Below, piece after piece: positions 1 to 7,909 of a stretch of DNA of 20,299 nucleotides. Source of the DNA: Actinomycetes bacterium (GTDB lineage: Bacteria > Actinomycetota > Acidimicrobiia > Acidimicrobiales > RAAP-2); contig JAKABC010000013.1 in NCBI GenBank assembly GCA_021802025.1, positions 1 to 20,299 of the forward strand. The letters run 5' to 3'. A program made the position numbers and the translations under genes. The notes beneath the pieces were generated by a model that saw only the letters and a list, made by a program, of their open reading frames with translations, searched no databases and was not told the origin of the DNA. Every line of letters starts with the position of its first letter. Position 1 is the stretch's first letter.

Positions 1-57
1 CGACTCCTGCGCCGGCTCACCCTCGACCCCTCGCGCAAGTTCCAGCCACGGGGTTAG
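1..57 (+). CDS. 3' end of an unidentified gene (partial)
   Basis: Frame 1 is open from the window edge to a TAG at 55-57 and encodes 18 residues ending LDPSRKFQPRG. High GC in third positions and the Arg-rich, ordered reading suggest a real C-terminus, but the fragment is far too short to assign a family. It would converge on the minus-strand tRNA-Thr and holB that follow. I do not recognise it; a chance open frame is possible. Confidence 0.35.
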   Translation, partial: RLLRRLTLDPSRKFQPRG

Positions 58-100
58 GGTCTGTGGGTTCAGCTGTCCCAGAAACCCAGACACATCACAG

Positions 101-176
101 TGGAGCCTGGGGTGGGAATCGAACCCACGACCTGCGCATTACGAATGCGCTGCTCTGCCGGCTGAGCTACCCAGGC
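101..176 (-). tRNA. tRNA-Thr (anticodon CGT)
   Basis: On the minus strand a complete 76-nt cloverleaf is visible: 7-bp acceptor stem GCCTGGG/CCCAGGC, D arm beginning GCTC, anticodon stem GCGCA/TGCGC with loop TTCGTAA, and T arm GTGGG-TTCGATT-CCCAC. It ends in discriminator T and an encoded CCA (101-103). The anticodon CGT lies at 141-143 and reads ACG (Thr). It sits about 40 nt downstream of holB in the same orientation. No T-rich terminator is visible beyond its 3' end. Confidence 0.97.
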
Positions 177-218
177 GTAGGGGGAAAGCCTATCCCATCG
201 CCCCCACCGCGACCCCGG

Positions 219-1307
219 CTAGAAGTCGCTCAGGGTGAAGAGGAGATCGTGCAGCAAGAGCCCCTCGTCCAGGGTCGTCGAGAGCCGGCGCTGCGCCTCG
301 GCGAGCGCGTCGAGGCGCCGCAGCGTCGCGACGACCCGTTGGTCGGCCCGGGGGTCGCCCTCGCGCGACGCCTCGAGGTCGCGGGCGAGGCGCTCGCGGT
401 AGACCGCGGTCATCGTGGACAGGCCCACGGTGAGCTCCTCGGCGCGAAAGCGCCGCTGCTCGCGTCGCGACTGAGCCTCGAACTCGCGCCGGTTGGTCGC
501 GCGCACGCCGAGCTGGGCGGCCTCGTCGCGCTCGCGCGTCGCGGCCTGGGTGAGGGAGCGCTCGAGGGGCTCCATCGCCTCGTCCAGCAGCGCCGTCGCC
601 TCGCGCGCGAGGGCGCTGGCGACGGCCGGCGTGCCCGTCAGGCGATCGGGCAGCGCCCGCCACCAGTCGAGCCGAGCCACCAGCGCCGGGTCGTCGGCCA
701 GGACACGGGCGCGCTCCAGGTTGCCGAGCGCCGCGCGCGCGGCCGACTGGGCGGCGTCGGAGGAGACGCCCTCGTCGCGCAGGCGCTCTTCGATGTCTCC
801 GTCACGCGGGGCGACCAGTCGCACGAGCACACAGCGCGAGGCCACCGTGTCGAGCGCCCCGGGCAGCTCGGACGCCCCGAGGAGAAAGACGGTGCGCGTC
901 GGGGGCTCCTCAAGGGACTTGAGCAGCGCCGGCGCCGAGGGTGAGGCCCCCGAGACGGTCAGCTCGACGTCCTCGAGGATGACGATTTGGCGCCCCGGGC
1001 CGAGGGGACGGCGCCGGGCCACGCGCTCGGCCTCGCGGATCTCGTCGACCCGCCACGCGGGCCCCGCGCGCTCGATCCACTGGACGTCGGCGTCGGCGCC
1101 CTCGAGGACCCCGCGACAGACCGGACAACGAGCGCAGCCGTGGTCCGGACACTGCAGGGCGGCGGCGAAAGCGTTCAAGGCGTCGTGGACGCCGGTCCCG
1201 GCGGCGCCTATAAAGAGGTAGGCGTGGACCGGGTGGCGCGCGTGATGGCGTAGGGCGTCGGCCGCGCTAGAGGCACCGACCAGGGAACTGAAGACGTCGC
1301 TCACCAC
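219..1307 (-). CDS. holB: DNA polymerase III delta' subunit (clamp-loader)
   Basis: Encodes a 362-aa AAA+-fold protein matching the delta' subunit of the clamp loader, which helps open the beta sliding clamp and load it on primed DNA. Visible landmarks are a four-cysteine zinc module (C53, C58, C61, C64), the sequence LLKSLEEPP near residues 128-136, and the SRC motif at 157-159 that supplies the trans-acting arginine. The P-loop region (GAAGTGVH, 34-41) lacks the catalytic Lys, in keeping with delta' being a non-ATPase member. The Glu/Arg-rich C-terminal third is the collar-like region. It is the third gene of topA-tmk-holB. Two adjacent GTG codons (1307 and 1304) could start it; GTG at 1304 gives a GTGA overlap with the tmk stop, so the true start may be one codon later. 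Confidence 0.9.
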   Translation of the reverse strand: MVSDVFSSLVGASSAADALRHHARHPVHAYLFIGAAGTGVHDALNAFAAALQCPDHGCARCPVCRGVLEGADADVQWIERAGPAWRVDEIREAERVARRRPLGPGRQIVILEDVELTVSGASPSAPALLKSLEEPPTRTVFLLGASELPGALDTVASRCVLVRLVAPRDGDIEERLRDEGVSSDAAQSAARAALGNLERARVLADDPALVARLDWWRALPDRLTGTPAVASALAREATALLDEAMEPLERSLTQAATRERDEAAQLGVRATNRREFEAQSRREQRRFRAEELTVGLSTMTAVYRERLARDLEASREGDPRADQRVVATLRRLDALAEAQRRLSTTLDEGLLLHDLLFTLSDF

Positions 1308-1891
1308 GCCAGACCGTCGAGGGCGTCCTCGACGAGGGCGGCCACCTCGTCGACCCCGCCCGCGCCGTCCACCACGACCCAGCCGTAGAGGTCGGCGAGC
1401 TCGTGGTAGCCGGACCTCACTCGGGTAAAGAAGTCCGGGTCCTCGGCCTCGAAGCGGTCACGGTGATCGAGCGCCCGGCGCTCGGCGGCGACCTCGAGCG
1501 TCACGTCGATCAAGACGGTGCGGGTCGGCCAGCACGAGCCCACGGCGATCTCGCTCGCCGCCCGCAGACGTCCGAGGTCGACGCCACGCCCGTAGCCCTG
1601 GTAGGCGAGGGTCGAGGCGAAGAACCGGTCGCTCACGACCGAGCCGCCTTGGGCCAGCGCCGGTTCGACCACCGTGCGCACGTGATGGGCGCGGTCGGCC
1701 AGCATCACGAGTGCCTCGGTCTCGGGCTCCATGGGGGTCGAGGCGTCGAGGACCCACCGTCGCAACTCGGCGCCGAGGGCGGTGTCGCCGGGCTCGAAAG
1801 TGAACAGGGCCCCGTGGTGCTCGGCCAGTCGGCGCGCCTGGGTCGACTTGCCGCTGACGTCAATCCCCTCGAGCACGACGAAGGCGCTCAC
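1301..1891 (-). CDS. tmk: Thymidylate kinase (dTMP kinase)
   Basis: A 196-aa P-loop kinase that phosphorylates dTMP to dTDP with ATP in the cytoplasm, on the route to dTTP. The P-loop reads EGIDVSGKST (8-17), slightly unusual because Val-Ser replaces the common Gly-x. The dTMP-binding EPG motif follows at 33-35 and the family signature SDRFFASTLAYQG at 87-99 (D88, R89). A short Arg/Asp-rich LID (DHRDRFE) lies around residue 140. Length is within the family range (about 200-215). Start is GTG at 1891 within a GTGA overlap with the topA stop, so it is translationally coupled to topA and in turn overlaps holB. The grouping with topA and holB ties dTTP supply to replication. Confidence 0.95.
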   Translation of the reverse strand: MSAFVVLEGIDVSGKSTQARRLAEHHGALFTFEPGDTALGAELRRWVLDASTPMEPETEALVMLADRAHHVRTVVEPALAQGGSVVSDRFFASTLAYQGYGRGVDLGRLRAASEIAVGSCWPTRTVLIDVTLEVAAERRALDHRDRFEAEDPDFFTRVRSGYHELADLYGWVVVDGAGGVDEVAALVEDALDGLAW

Positions 1892-4698
1892 GCCTCGTCC
1901 CCGCCCACCGCCCGGGTCAGCGCGTCGTTGGCCGCTCGACCGGCGCTCGCGGCCGTCTTCTTCGCGCCCGCCTTCTTCGCCGCCTTCTTAATGGGGGCCT
2001 TCGTAGCGGGGGCCTTCGTAGCGGCGGTCTTCGTGGCGGGGGCCCTCCCAGCCGTCTTCTTCGCCGCCCCCTTCTTCGCCGCGGCCTTCTTTGTTCCCGC
2101 CGCCCGACGGGGCCTCGACGACGGCTCGGCGTTGCGGCGCTCGGCGAGCAACTCGCACGCCCGATCGAGCGCGATCGACTCGGGGGTGTCACCCAGGCGC
2201 AAGGTGGCGTTGGTCTCCCCGTCGGTCACGTAGGGGCCGAAGCGACCCGTGCGCACCACCACCTCGCGCCCGGTCACCGGATCGGCGCCCAGGGTGCGCA
2301 GGGGACCGGCCGCGGCCCGACGCCCCCGGGCCTTGGGTTGGGCGAGGAGCGTCAGAGCGCCCCCGAGGTCGATCGAGAAGATCTGCTCTTCGCGCTCCAG
2401 GGAGCGGGTCTCTTTGCCCCAGGTGATGTAGGGGCCGTAGCGGCCGTTCTGGGCCAGGATCTCCCCGCCCTCGGGATGGGTCCCGAGGGTGCGGGGCAGC
2501 GAGAGGAGCCGCAGCGCGTCCTCGAGGGTGAGGGTCTCGGGCGACATCGACGAGAAGAGTGAGGCCGTCGGGGGCTTCGTTCCCTCGACGAGCTCCCCGA
2601 GTTGGACGTAGGGGCCGTAGCGGCCGGCCTTCAGGTAGACGGTCTCGCCCGTCGGCGCCACCCCCAGCGCACGGTCCGACGACGGGGCGGCGAGGAGCTC
2701 TAACGCCCGCTCGACGCTGAGCGCATCGGGCTCGGTCGCCTCGGGTATCGAGACGCGGTCCTCCCCGTGGACGAGGTAGGGGCCGTAGCGACCCGATCGC
2801 ACGTAGACCGCGACGCCGTCGGGGGCCGTGCCGAGCAGCAGCGAGTTGATCGCGGCGAAGTCGAACTCCTTGGGCTCGTGCGTCGCCCGAGCGAGGCCCT
2901 CGCGGCGAAACGCGGTGTCGCCTCCGGGGTCGCCGAAGTAGAAGCGGGCCAGCCACGGCTCGAGGTCCTGGGCGCCCTGGGCGATCTGGTCGAGGTCGTC
3001 TTCCATCTCGGCGGTGAACTGGTAGTCGACGAGGTCCTTGAAGTAGGTCTCGAGCAGGTTCACCACCGCGAAGGCCCTAAAGGCCGGCACGAGGGACTTG
3101 CCCTTCTTCCAGACGTAGCCGCGCCGGTCGATCGTCTTCATCACCGACGCGTACGTCGAGGGCCGACCGATGCCCAGATCCTCGAGCTTCTTGATCAGCG
3201 TGGCCTCGCTGAAGCGGTCGGGCGGTTGGGTCTGGTGGTCCTTCGCCTCGGCGGCGACGACCTCGACGCTCTGGCCCTCGGCCAGGGCGGGCAGGAGCCG
3301 CTCCTGGTCGGCCAGCTCGGCCTCGGGGTCGTCGGCGCCCTCGACGTAGGCGCGCCGGAACCCCGCGAACTCGATGCGCTGGCCGGACGCGACGAGTGCC
3401 ACCTCGACCGGGTCCGCGACGCCCGCGACCCCCGAGAGCGACGCGCGCAGGCGCACCCGGTCCTGGGTCAAGCGCGCGTCGACCATCTGACTCGCGATCG
3501 TGCGCTTCCAGACGAGCTCGTAGAGGGCGCGCTCGTCGCCGGCCAGCTGGGCGTCGGCCTCCTCCAGCGTGCGGAAGGCGTCGCCGGCCGGCCGGATGGC
3601 CTCGTGGGCCTCCTGGGCGTTCTTCACCTTGCGGTCGTAGCGACGCGGCGCGTCGGCGACGTAGTCGTCGCCGAACATGGCCGCCGCCTGGGATCGCGCG
3701 GCGCGCAGGGCCTCGTCCGACAGGGTGGTCGAGTCGGTGCGCATGTAGGTGATCCACCCCTGCTCGTAGAGGCGCTGGGCGGCGCGCATCGTGCGCTCGG
3801 GGTCGAAGCGCAGCTTGCGACTCGCCTCGATCTGCAGCGACGAGGTCATGAACGGGGGCTGGGGCCGCTGGGTCCGCGGCGTGGAGGTGACCGCCACGAC
3901 CGTGGCCGCCGCCCCCACGAGCCGTTCGGCCAGTGAGGTCGCGGTGGACCCGGAGAGCACGGTGACGCCCGAGTCGTCGAGTCGCCCGCGGGCGTCGAAG
4001 TTACGCCCGGTGGCGAGGGCGGACCCGTCGAGCGACTCGACGGTCGCCTCGAAGGGCCCGGGGGGGCCGAGCGTCGCCGTGACGTCGTGCCAGCGGGCCG
4101 GCGTGAAGGCCATCCGCTCGCGCTCGCGCTCACAGACCAGCCGGATCGCGACCGACTGGACGCGGCCGGCCGAACGCGCCTTGTCGACGGCGCGCCACAG
4201 GACCGGTGAGACCTCATAGCCGACGAGCCGGTCGAGGAAGCGCCGGCCCTCTTGGGCGTCGACCAGTCGCAGGTCGAGGTCTCGGGTGGCCTGGACCGCG
4301 CGGGCGATCGCCTCGGGGGTGATCTCGTGGAAGACCATCCGCTTCACCGGGACGGTGGGCTTTAAGACCTCGAGGAGGTGCCAGGCGATGGCTTCGCCCT
4401 CGCGGTCCTCGTCGGTGGCGAGGTAGAGCTCCTCCACGCCCTTGAGCGCCGCCTTCAGATCGGCGACGACCTTCTTGCGGTCGGGCGAGACGACGTAGAC
4501 CGGCTTGAAGTGGTCCTCGACGTTGATCCCGAGACGGGCCCAGCGCTCCCCCTTCACCGAGACGGGGATCTCGGCCGCGCTCTGGGGCAGGTCGCGCACG
4601 TGGCCGACCGAGGGCTTGACGACGTAGTCCGGCCCGAGCATCGACTGGATGCGCGTCGCCTTGGCGACCGATTCGACGATCACCAGCGCGCGGGCCAT
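1888..4698 (-). CDS. topA: DNA topoisomerase I (type IA) with Lys/Ala-rich tail
   Basis: A 936-aa type IA topoisomerase that relaxes negative supercoils by a transient 5'-phosphotyrosine link. The Toprim domain runs from residue 4 to about 115, with VESVAKA at 8-14 and the metal-binding ATDEDREGEAI at 94-104. SAGRVQSVA follows at 176-184, and the active-site Tyr is Y318 in TYMRTDS. Instead of zinc fingers, the C-terminus has four TopA repeats with G(R)YGPY/GRFGPY cores (about residues 635-830). A basic tail rich in AKK and ATKAP follows (about 867-936), an arrangement known from mycobacterial TopA, where it aids DNA binding and processivity. ATG at 4698 is chosen over an upstream in-frame GTG (4752) because of a strong GGGAGG Shine-Dalgarno. 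First gene of the operon with tmk and holB. Confidence 0.96.
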   Translation of the reverse strand: MARALVIVESVAKATRIQSMLGPDYVVKPSVGHVRDLPQSAAEIPVSVKGERWARLGINVEDHFKPVYVVSPDRKKVVADLKAALKGVEELYLATDEDREGEAIAWHLLEVLKPTVPVKRMVFHEITPEAIARAVQATRDLDLRLVDAQEGRRFLDRLVGYEVSPVLWRAVDKARSAGRVQSVAIRLVCERERERMAFTPARWHDVTATLGPPGPFEATVESLDGSALATGRNFDARGRLDDSGVTVLSGSTATSLAERLVGAAATVVAVTSTPRTQRPQPPFMTSSLQIEASRKLRFDPERTMRAAQRLYEQGWITYMRTDSTTLSDEALRAARSQAAAMFGDDYVADAPRRYDRKVKNAQEAHEAIRPAGDAFRTLEEADAQLAGDERALYELVWKRTIASQMVDARLTQDRVRLRASLSGVAGVADPVEVALVASGQRIEFAGFRRAYVEGADDPEAELADQERLLPALAEGQSVEVVAAEAKDHQTQPPDRFSEATLIKKLEDLGIGRPSTYASVMKTIDRRGYVWKKGKSLVPAFRAFAVVNLLETYFKDLVDYQFTAEMEDDLDQIAQGAQDLEPWLARFYFGDPGGDTAFRREGLARATHEPKEFDFAAINSLLLGTAPDGVAVYVRSGRYGPYLVHGEDRVSIPEATEPDALSVERALELLAAPSSDRALGVAPTGETVYLKAGRYGPYVQLGELVEGTKPPTASLFSSMSPETLTLEDALRLLSLPRTLGTHPEGGEILAQNGRYGPYITWGKETRSLEREEQIFSIDLGGALTLLAQPKARGRRAAAGPLRTLGADPVTGREVVVRTGRFGPYVTDGETNATLRLGDTPESIALDRACELLAERRNAEPSSRPRRAAGTKKAAAKKGAAKKTAGRAPATKTAATKAPATKAPIKKAAKKAGAKKTAASAGRAANDALTRAVGGDEA
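1993..2052 (-). repeat. 15-bp tandem repeats inside the topA tail
   Basis: On the + strand two identical 15-bp units (GGGGGCCTTCGTAGC, 1993-2007 and 2008-2022) are followed by a diverged third (2023-2037) and a poorer fourth copy. They encode the repeated Ala-Thr-Lys-Ala-Pro block of the TopA basic tail. Expansion and contraction of such units would change tail length in frame. Confidence 0.8.
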
Positions 4699-4702
4699 CT
4701 CA

Positions 4703-4708
4703 CCTCCC
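4703..4708 (-). promoter_or_regulatory. Shine-Dalgarno of topA
   Basis: GGGAGG lies 4 nt upstream of the ATG at 4698 on the minus strand (GGGAGGTGAG-ATG). It decides the topA start in favour of MARALVIVES over the GTG 54 nt further upstream. Confidence 0.8.
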
Positions 4709-4726
4709 TCGGGTTCACGGCGAGTC

Positions 4727-4732
4727 ACCCTA
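4727..4732 (-). promoter_or_regulatory. Putative -10 element of topA operon
   Basis: TAGGGT on the minus strand fits the TANNNT -10 pattern seen before other genes here and would give a leader of roughly 20-25 nt holding the Shine-Dalgarno. No convincing -35 is visible. It lies in the 90-bp gap between the permease stop and topA. Confidence 0.4.
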
Positions 4733-4788
4733 CCGCCGGGGTCGCGTGGCACCGGCGACGCTCTCGTCGTTCTAGGCGCGGACCAGGA

Positions 4789-7155
4789 CTAGCCGGGAGG
4801 TTGCGGCGCCGCGACGATCTCGTACTGGGGGTTGAGGATGACCGCCTCGCGCCGCATCGTCGTCACCGTGCCCCGCACCACGAGCCGGGTCCCGCGCTCG
4901 ATCCCGGGCACGCTCGCGCGCCCCTGGAAGACGAGGGTGATCGAGCCCGACGGGTCCGCGAGCACGCAGCGCAACTCGTTGATCCCCGAGTCGTGGTCGA
5001 TCGCCATGGCGCGTACCCGGCCGGCGACCTCGACCACCTGGCGCTCCACCACGCCCCCGATGGGGATCGAACCGACCGAGCGCTCGGCCAAGCGGACGTC
5101 GGCCTCGAGGTGACTCGTCTCGCGAACCCCGCCGCGGGTGACCTCGTCGCCCATCGGCTCTTCGACCTCGCGGTCGCCGAGGCGGCGACGCATCGCCCGG
5201 TAGGGGATGATCATCGTGGCCGTGCGCGGCACGTGCATCACCGCCCCGGCGATCGCGTCCGCGGTGCGGTCGTGCAACAGCCGCTGGAGCCGCGAGACGA
5301 AGCCGCGCCGGGGCAGGATCACCATGCAGAAGACGTCGGGGTCGCGCACGGCGTCGGCCACCAGCTCCAGGGCCGCGCGGTCGACCCGGCGGTCCTCGCA
5401 CTCGGCGATCTCCAGGCTGAGTCCCTCGCTGGCCGTGCCCGCCTGGCCCCAGCGCGCCTCGAGCCGCTGGGTGACGGCCGGGTCGATGTCGAAGTGGACG
5501 GCGCGGATCGAGTAGGGGTTGAGCGACTTCGCGTAGAGCAGGGCCCGCTCGGTGGGCAGGTCGTAGCTGTCGACGAAGACGATGACCCGGTTCATCCGGA
5601 TCGCCACCGCCGACTTGTTGGTGTTGGACTCGAAGGCGGCCGCCTCACGCTCGTACTGACGGTGGAAGCGCATCAACCCCCAGTACATGAGGGGCCCCAC
5701 GAGGGCGATGATCCAGGCGCCCTCGGTGAACTTGGCGATGAGAAAGACCAACACCACGATCGCCGTCACCGTCGCCGAGAGCCCGTTCAGGGCGACCCCG
5801 AGGCGCCAGCGGCCGGTACGGGTACGCGAGTGGCGCGCGACCATGCCGGCGCCGGCCAGGGTGAAGCCGGTGAAGACCCCGATCGCGTACAGGGCGATCA
5901 GGGCGTTGACGCGCGCGTCGAAGATGACGATCAGCGCCAGCGAGACGATCCCCAGGACGATGATGCCGTTAGAGAAGGCCAGTCGGTGGCCCCGCTTGGT
6001 GAGCTGGCGCGGCAGGTAGCGGTCGGTCGCGACGTAGTTGGCGAGGAACGGGAAGCCGTTGAACGAGGTGTTGCCACCCGTGTAGAGGATGAGCAAGGTG
6101 GCGAACTGGACGAGGTAGTAGATGATGTGGCCGAATCCGTGGGACCCGAAGACGTCGAGCACCTCCTGGGAGACGACGGTGGGCGAGCCGACGTCGTAGG
6201 GAACCGCGTGGGTCCACGAGGCGAGCAGCGTCGTGCCCACCAGCAAGAAGGCGAGGATCGAGCTCATCGTCACGAGGGTGATGCGAGCGTTGTGCGACTC
6301 GGGCCGCCGGAAGCTGGACACGCCGTTGCTGATCGCCTCGAGCCCGGTGAGCGACGAGCCGCCGTTGGCGTAGGCGCGCAGCAGCGTCACGAAGGCCAGG
6401 CCCATCAGGACCCCGTTGCCGGGGTGACCGAAACGGCCCTCGACCAGCAGGTGGCGGGCCGGCAGGGGGATCCGCGCCAGCGTGCCGACGATCTTCTTGT
6501 AGTAGCCAATCAGGATGGTGATCCCGAGCATGATCACGTAGAAGTAGGTCGGGAAGGCGAAGTAGCTCCCGGCTTCGCGCAGGCCGCGCAGGTTGCCGAA
6601 GATGAGGAGCAGGACGACGGCGACCGTGATGATCAGCGTGTAGGGCACGAGCGAGGGGAAGGCCGAGGTCAGGGCGGCCGTGCCGGCGCTGCACTGGACC
6701 GCGACCGTGACGATGTAGTCGATCAGCAGCGCCACGGCCGCCACCTGAGCCACCCGGGGACCGAAGTTGTCGCGCGTCACGACGTAGGAGCCGCCGGCGG
6801 TCGTGTAGTACTTGATGACGTCGAGGTAGCTCGTGGTCACAAAGACCAGGACCCCGATGATGACGAACATCACCGGCACCACCAAGGCGAAGGCGGCGAT
6901 CCCGATGAAGGGGGTCATCTGGGTGAGGACCTGCTCGGTCCCGTACGCCGAGGACGAGATGCAGTCGGGCGCCAACACCCCCAGGGCGATCGCCCGGTTC
7001 AGGCGCTCGCCGGAGAGCTGCTCGGTGACCAGCGGGCGGCCGAGGAAGAAGCGCTTCAGCCGGTAGTCCCACGACTCGGGGTAGACCTGGGCCAGGTTCG
7101 CGTACGAGGTGAGGGCCTGGGCTCGACGGGGACGCGGTTGCGACGGGCCGGGCAC
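4789..7155 (-). CDS. KimA-like APC-superfamily K+ permease with USP-like and OB-fold C-terminal domains
   Basis: A 788-aa membrane protein (residue 1 = GTG at 7155). About 12 hydrophobic helices span residues 55-500. Residues I recall as K+-binding in B. subtilis KimA recur with the same spacing: D64/Y71 in APDCISSSAYGTE, D146/T150 in LLIDYIVTV, and T270/E273 in LTGLEAISNG. A cytosolic USP-like domain follows (about 520-660), beginning NRVIVFVDSYDLPTERALLY. Unusually, the C-terminus (about 703-785) is an OB-fold-like segment with LVFQGRASVPGIERG and a NPQYEI ending. That resembles small stand-alone actinobacterial OB-fold proteins of the Rv2694c type. K+ uptake is inferred from KimA similarity and from the divergent TrkA-type genes; an amino-acid permease is the alternative. 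The start is inferred from a TAGTAT box 7 nt upstream and no Shine-Dalgarno; in-frame sequence upstream of it is antisense to trkA. Confidence 0.82.
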   Translation of the reverse strand: MPGPSQPRPRRAQALTSYANLAQVYPESWDYRLKRFFLGRPLVTEQLSGERLNRAIALGVLAPDCISSSAYGTEQVLTQMTPFIGIAAFALVVPVMFVIIGVLVFVTTSYLDVIKYYTTAGGSYVVTRDNFGPRVAQVAAVALLIDYIVTVAVQCSAGTAALTSAFPSLVPYTLIITVAVVLLLIFGNLRGLREAGSYFAFPTYFYVIMLGITILIGYYKKIVGTLARIPLPARHLLVEGRFGHPGNGVLMGLAFVTLLRAYANGGSSLTGLEAISNGVSSFRRPESHNARITLVTMSSILAFLLVGTTLLASWTHAVPYDVGSPTVVSQEVLDVFGSHGFGHIIYYLVQFATLLILYTGGNTSFNGFPFLANYVATDRYLPRQLTKRGHRLAFSNGIIVLGIVSLALIVIFDARVNALIALYAIGVFTGFTLAGAGMVARHSRTRTGRWRLGVALNGLSATVTAIVVLVFLIAKFTEGAWIIALVGPLMYWGLMRFHRQYEREAAAFESNTNKSAVAIRMNRVIVFVDSYDLPTERALLYAKSLNPYSIRAVHFDIDPAVTQRLEARWGQAGTASEGLSLEIAECEDRRVDRAALELVADAVRDPDVFCMVILPRRGFVSRLQRLLHDRTADAIAGAVMHVPRTATMIIPYRAMRRRLGDREVEEPMGDEVTRGGVRETSHLEADVRLAERSVGSIPIGGVVERQVVEVAGRVRAMAIDHDSGINELRCVLADPSGSITLVFQGRASVPGIERGTRLVVRGTVTTMRREAVILNPQYEIVAAPQPPG

Positions 7156-7162
7156 GGGGACG

Positions 7163-7168
7163 ATACTA
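7163..7168 (-). promoter_or_regulatory. Putative leaderless promoter (-10) of the permease gene
   Basis: TAGTAT on the minus strand is followed after 7 nt by the GTG at 7155, the spacing expected if transcription begins at the start codon. No Shine-Dalgarno or clear -35 is present. Confidence 0.5.
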
Positions 7169-7255
7169 CGGCCGCGTCCGCGTGTTCCCCGGATGGCCCG
7201 AACGGCCAGCGCCCCGGAGTTGCACCCAAATCCGGCGTTGTGGTGGGATGAGTCG

Positions 7256-7909
7256 GTGCACATCATCGTGGTCGGCTGCGGCCGGGTGGGTTCGGAGTTG
7301 GCCATGGAGCTCTCCGACGAGGGCCATTCGGTGGTCGTGATCGACAAGAACCGCGACAGCCTGCGCCGACTCACCCACTTCCCGGGCAAGACCATCGTCG
7401 GCTCGGGCTTCGACCGCGACGTCCTCTTCCACGCCGAAGCCGCCCGAGCCGACGCCCTGGCCGCGGTGACCAGTGGCGACAACTCGAACATCCTGTGCGC
7501 GCGGATCGCCCGCGACCACTACCAGATCAAGAACGTCGTGGCGCGCATCTACGACCCCAACCGGGCCGAGATCTACATGAAGCTCGGGATCCCCACCGTG
7601 GCGACCTCGTCGTGGACCACGGGCCAGGTCAAGCGGTGGCTCCTGCCGACCGACACCTCGATCGCCTGGTCCGACGCGGCGGGCACCGTCCACTTCGTCG
7701 AGCGCATCGTGCCCGACGCACTGGCCGGCCGTCCGGCGACGGACTTCTCCCTCGGCAGTGACGTGCGCCTCGTCGGCGTGGTGCGCGCCGGCGCCGGGCG
7801 GCTCGACGTCGAGGGTCTCTTCGCCCAGGAGGACGACATCTTGGAGTTCATGGTCACCTCCGAGGGCCTCACGCGGCTCTCGGCCCTGCTCGAGGGGCGC
7901 TCGGCGTGA
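7256..7909 (+). CDS. trkA: TrkA-family K+ regulatory protein (CeoB-like), RCK_N/RCK_C
   Basis: A 217-aa soluble protein of the TrkA/KTR type, which binds NAD(H) or nucleotides on the cytosolic face of a K+ transporter and gates it. The N-terminal Rossmann (RCK_N) domain begins at once with VVGCGRVGSEL (GxGxxG at 7-12). It has an acidic strand end at VVVID near residue 29, and VARIYDPNRAEIYMKLGIPTV is typical of the family. The C-terminal part (about 140-217) is an RCK_C domain. Start is GTG at 7256; no Shine-Dalgarno is visible, and a weak TGGGAT lies 6 nt upstream (7244-7249). It overlaps the second trkA-like gene by GTGA. No TrkH/KtrB membrane subunit lies in the window, so the divergent KimA-like permease is the obvious candidate partner, as in the mycobacterial Rv2690c-ceoB-ceoC arrangement. 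Confidence 0.9.
   Translation: MHIIVVGCGRVGSELAMELSDEGHSVVVIDKNRDSLRRLTHFPGKTIVGSGFDRDVLFHAEAARADALAAVTSGDNSNILCARIARDHYQIKNVVARIYDPNRAEIYMKLGIPTVATSSWTTGQVKRWLLPTDTSIAWSDAAGTVHFVERIVPDALAGRPATDFSLGSDVRLVGVVRAGAGRLDVEGLFAQEDDILEFMVTSEGLTRLSALLEGRSA

Noticed and set aside
64..88. TGGGTT/AACCCA inverted repeat just past the tRNA 3' end, considered as a terminator.
   Set aside because: Only 6 bp of stem with a 13-nt loop and no T tract on the minus strand.
63..944. A 293-codon + strand frame covering the tRNA and the holB antisense.
   Set aside because: It reads through the tRNA-Thr on the opposite strand and then mirrors holB; no motif supports it.
1993..2052. 15-bp repeats considered as a CRISPR or minisatellite locus.
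   Set aside because: Units are directly adjacent, lack spacers and are in frame in the topA tail.
4378..7251. A 957-codon open frame on the + strand opposite topA and the permease.
   Set aside because: It is antisense to two clearly recognisable proteins, is rich in low-complexity Asp/His/Arg/Gly strings, and has no family motif. High-GC codon bias opens this frame.
7156..7491. N-terminal extension of the permease to an upstream in-frame start.
   Set aside because: It would be antisense to the conserved Rossmann start of trkA, and the extra 112 residues have no membrane or family features.
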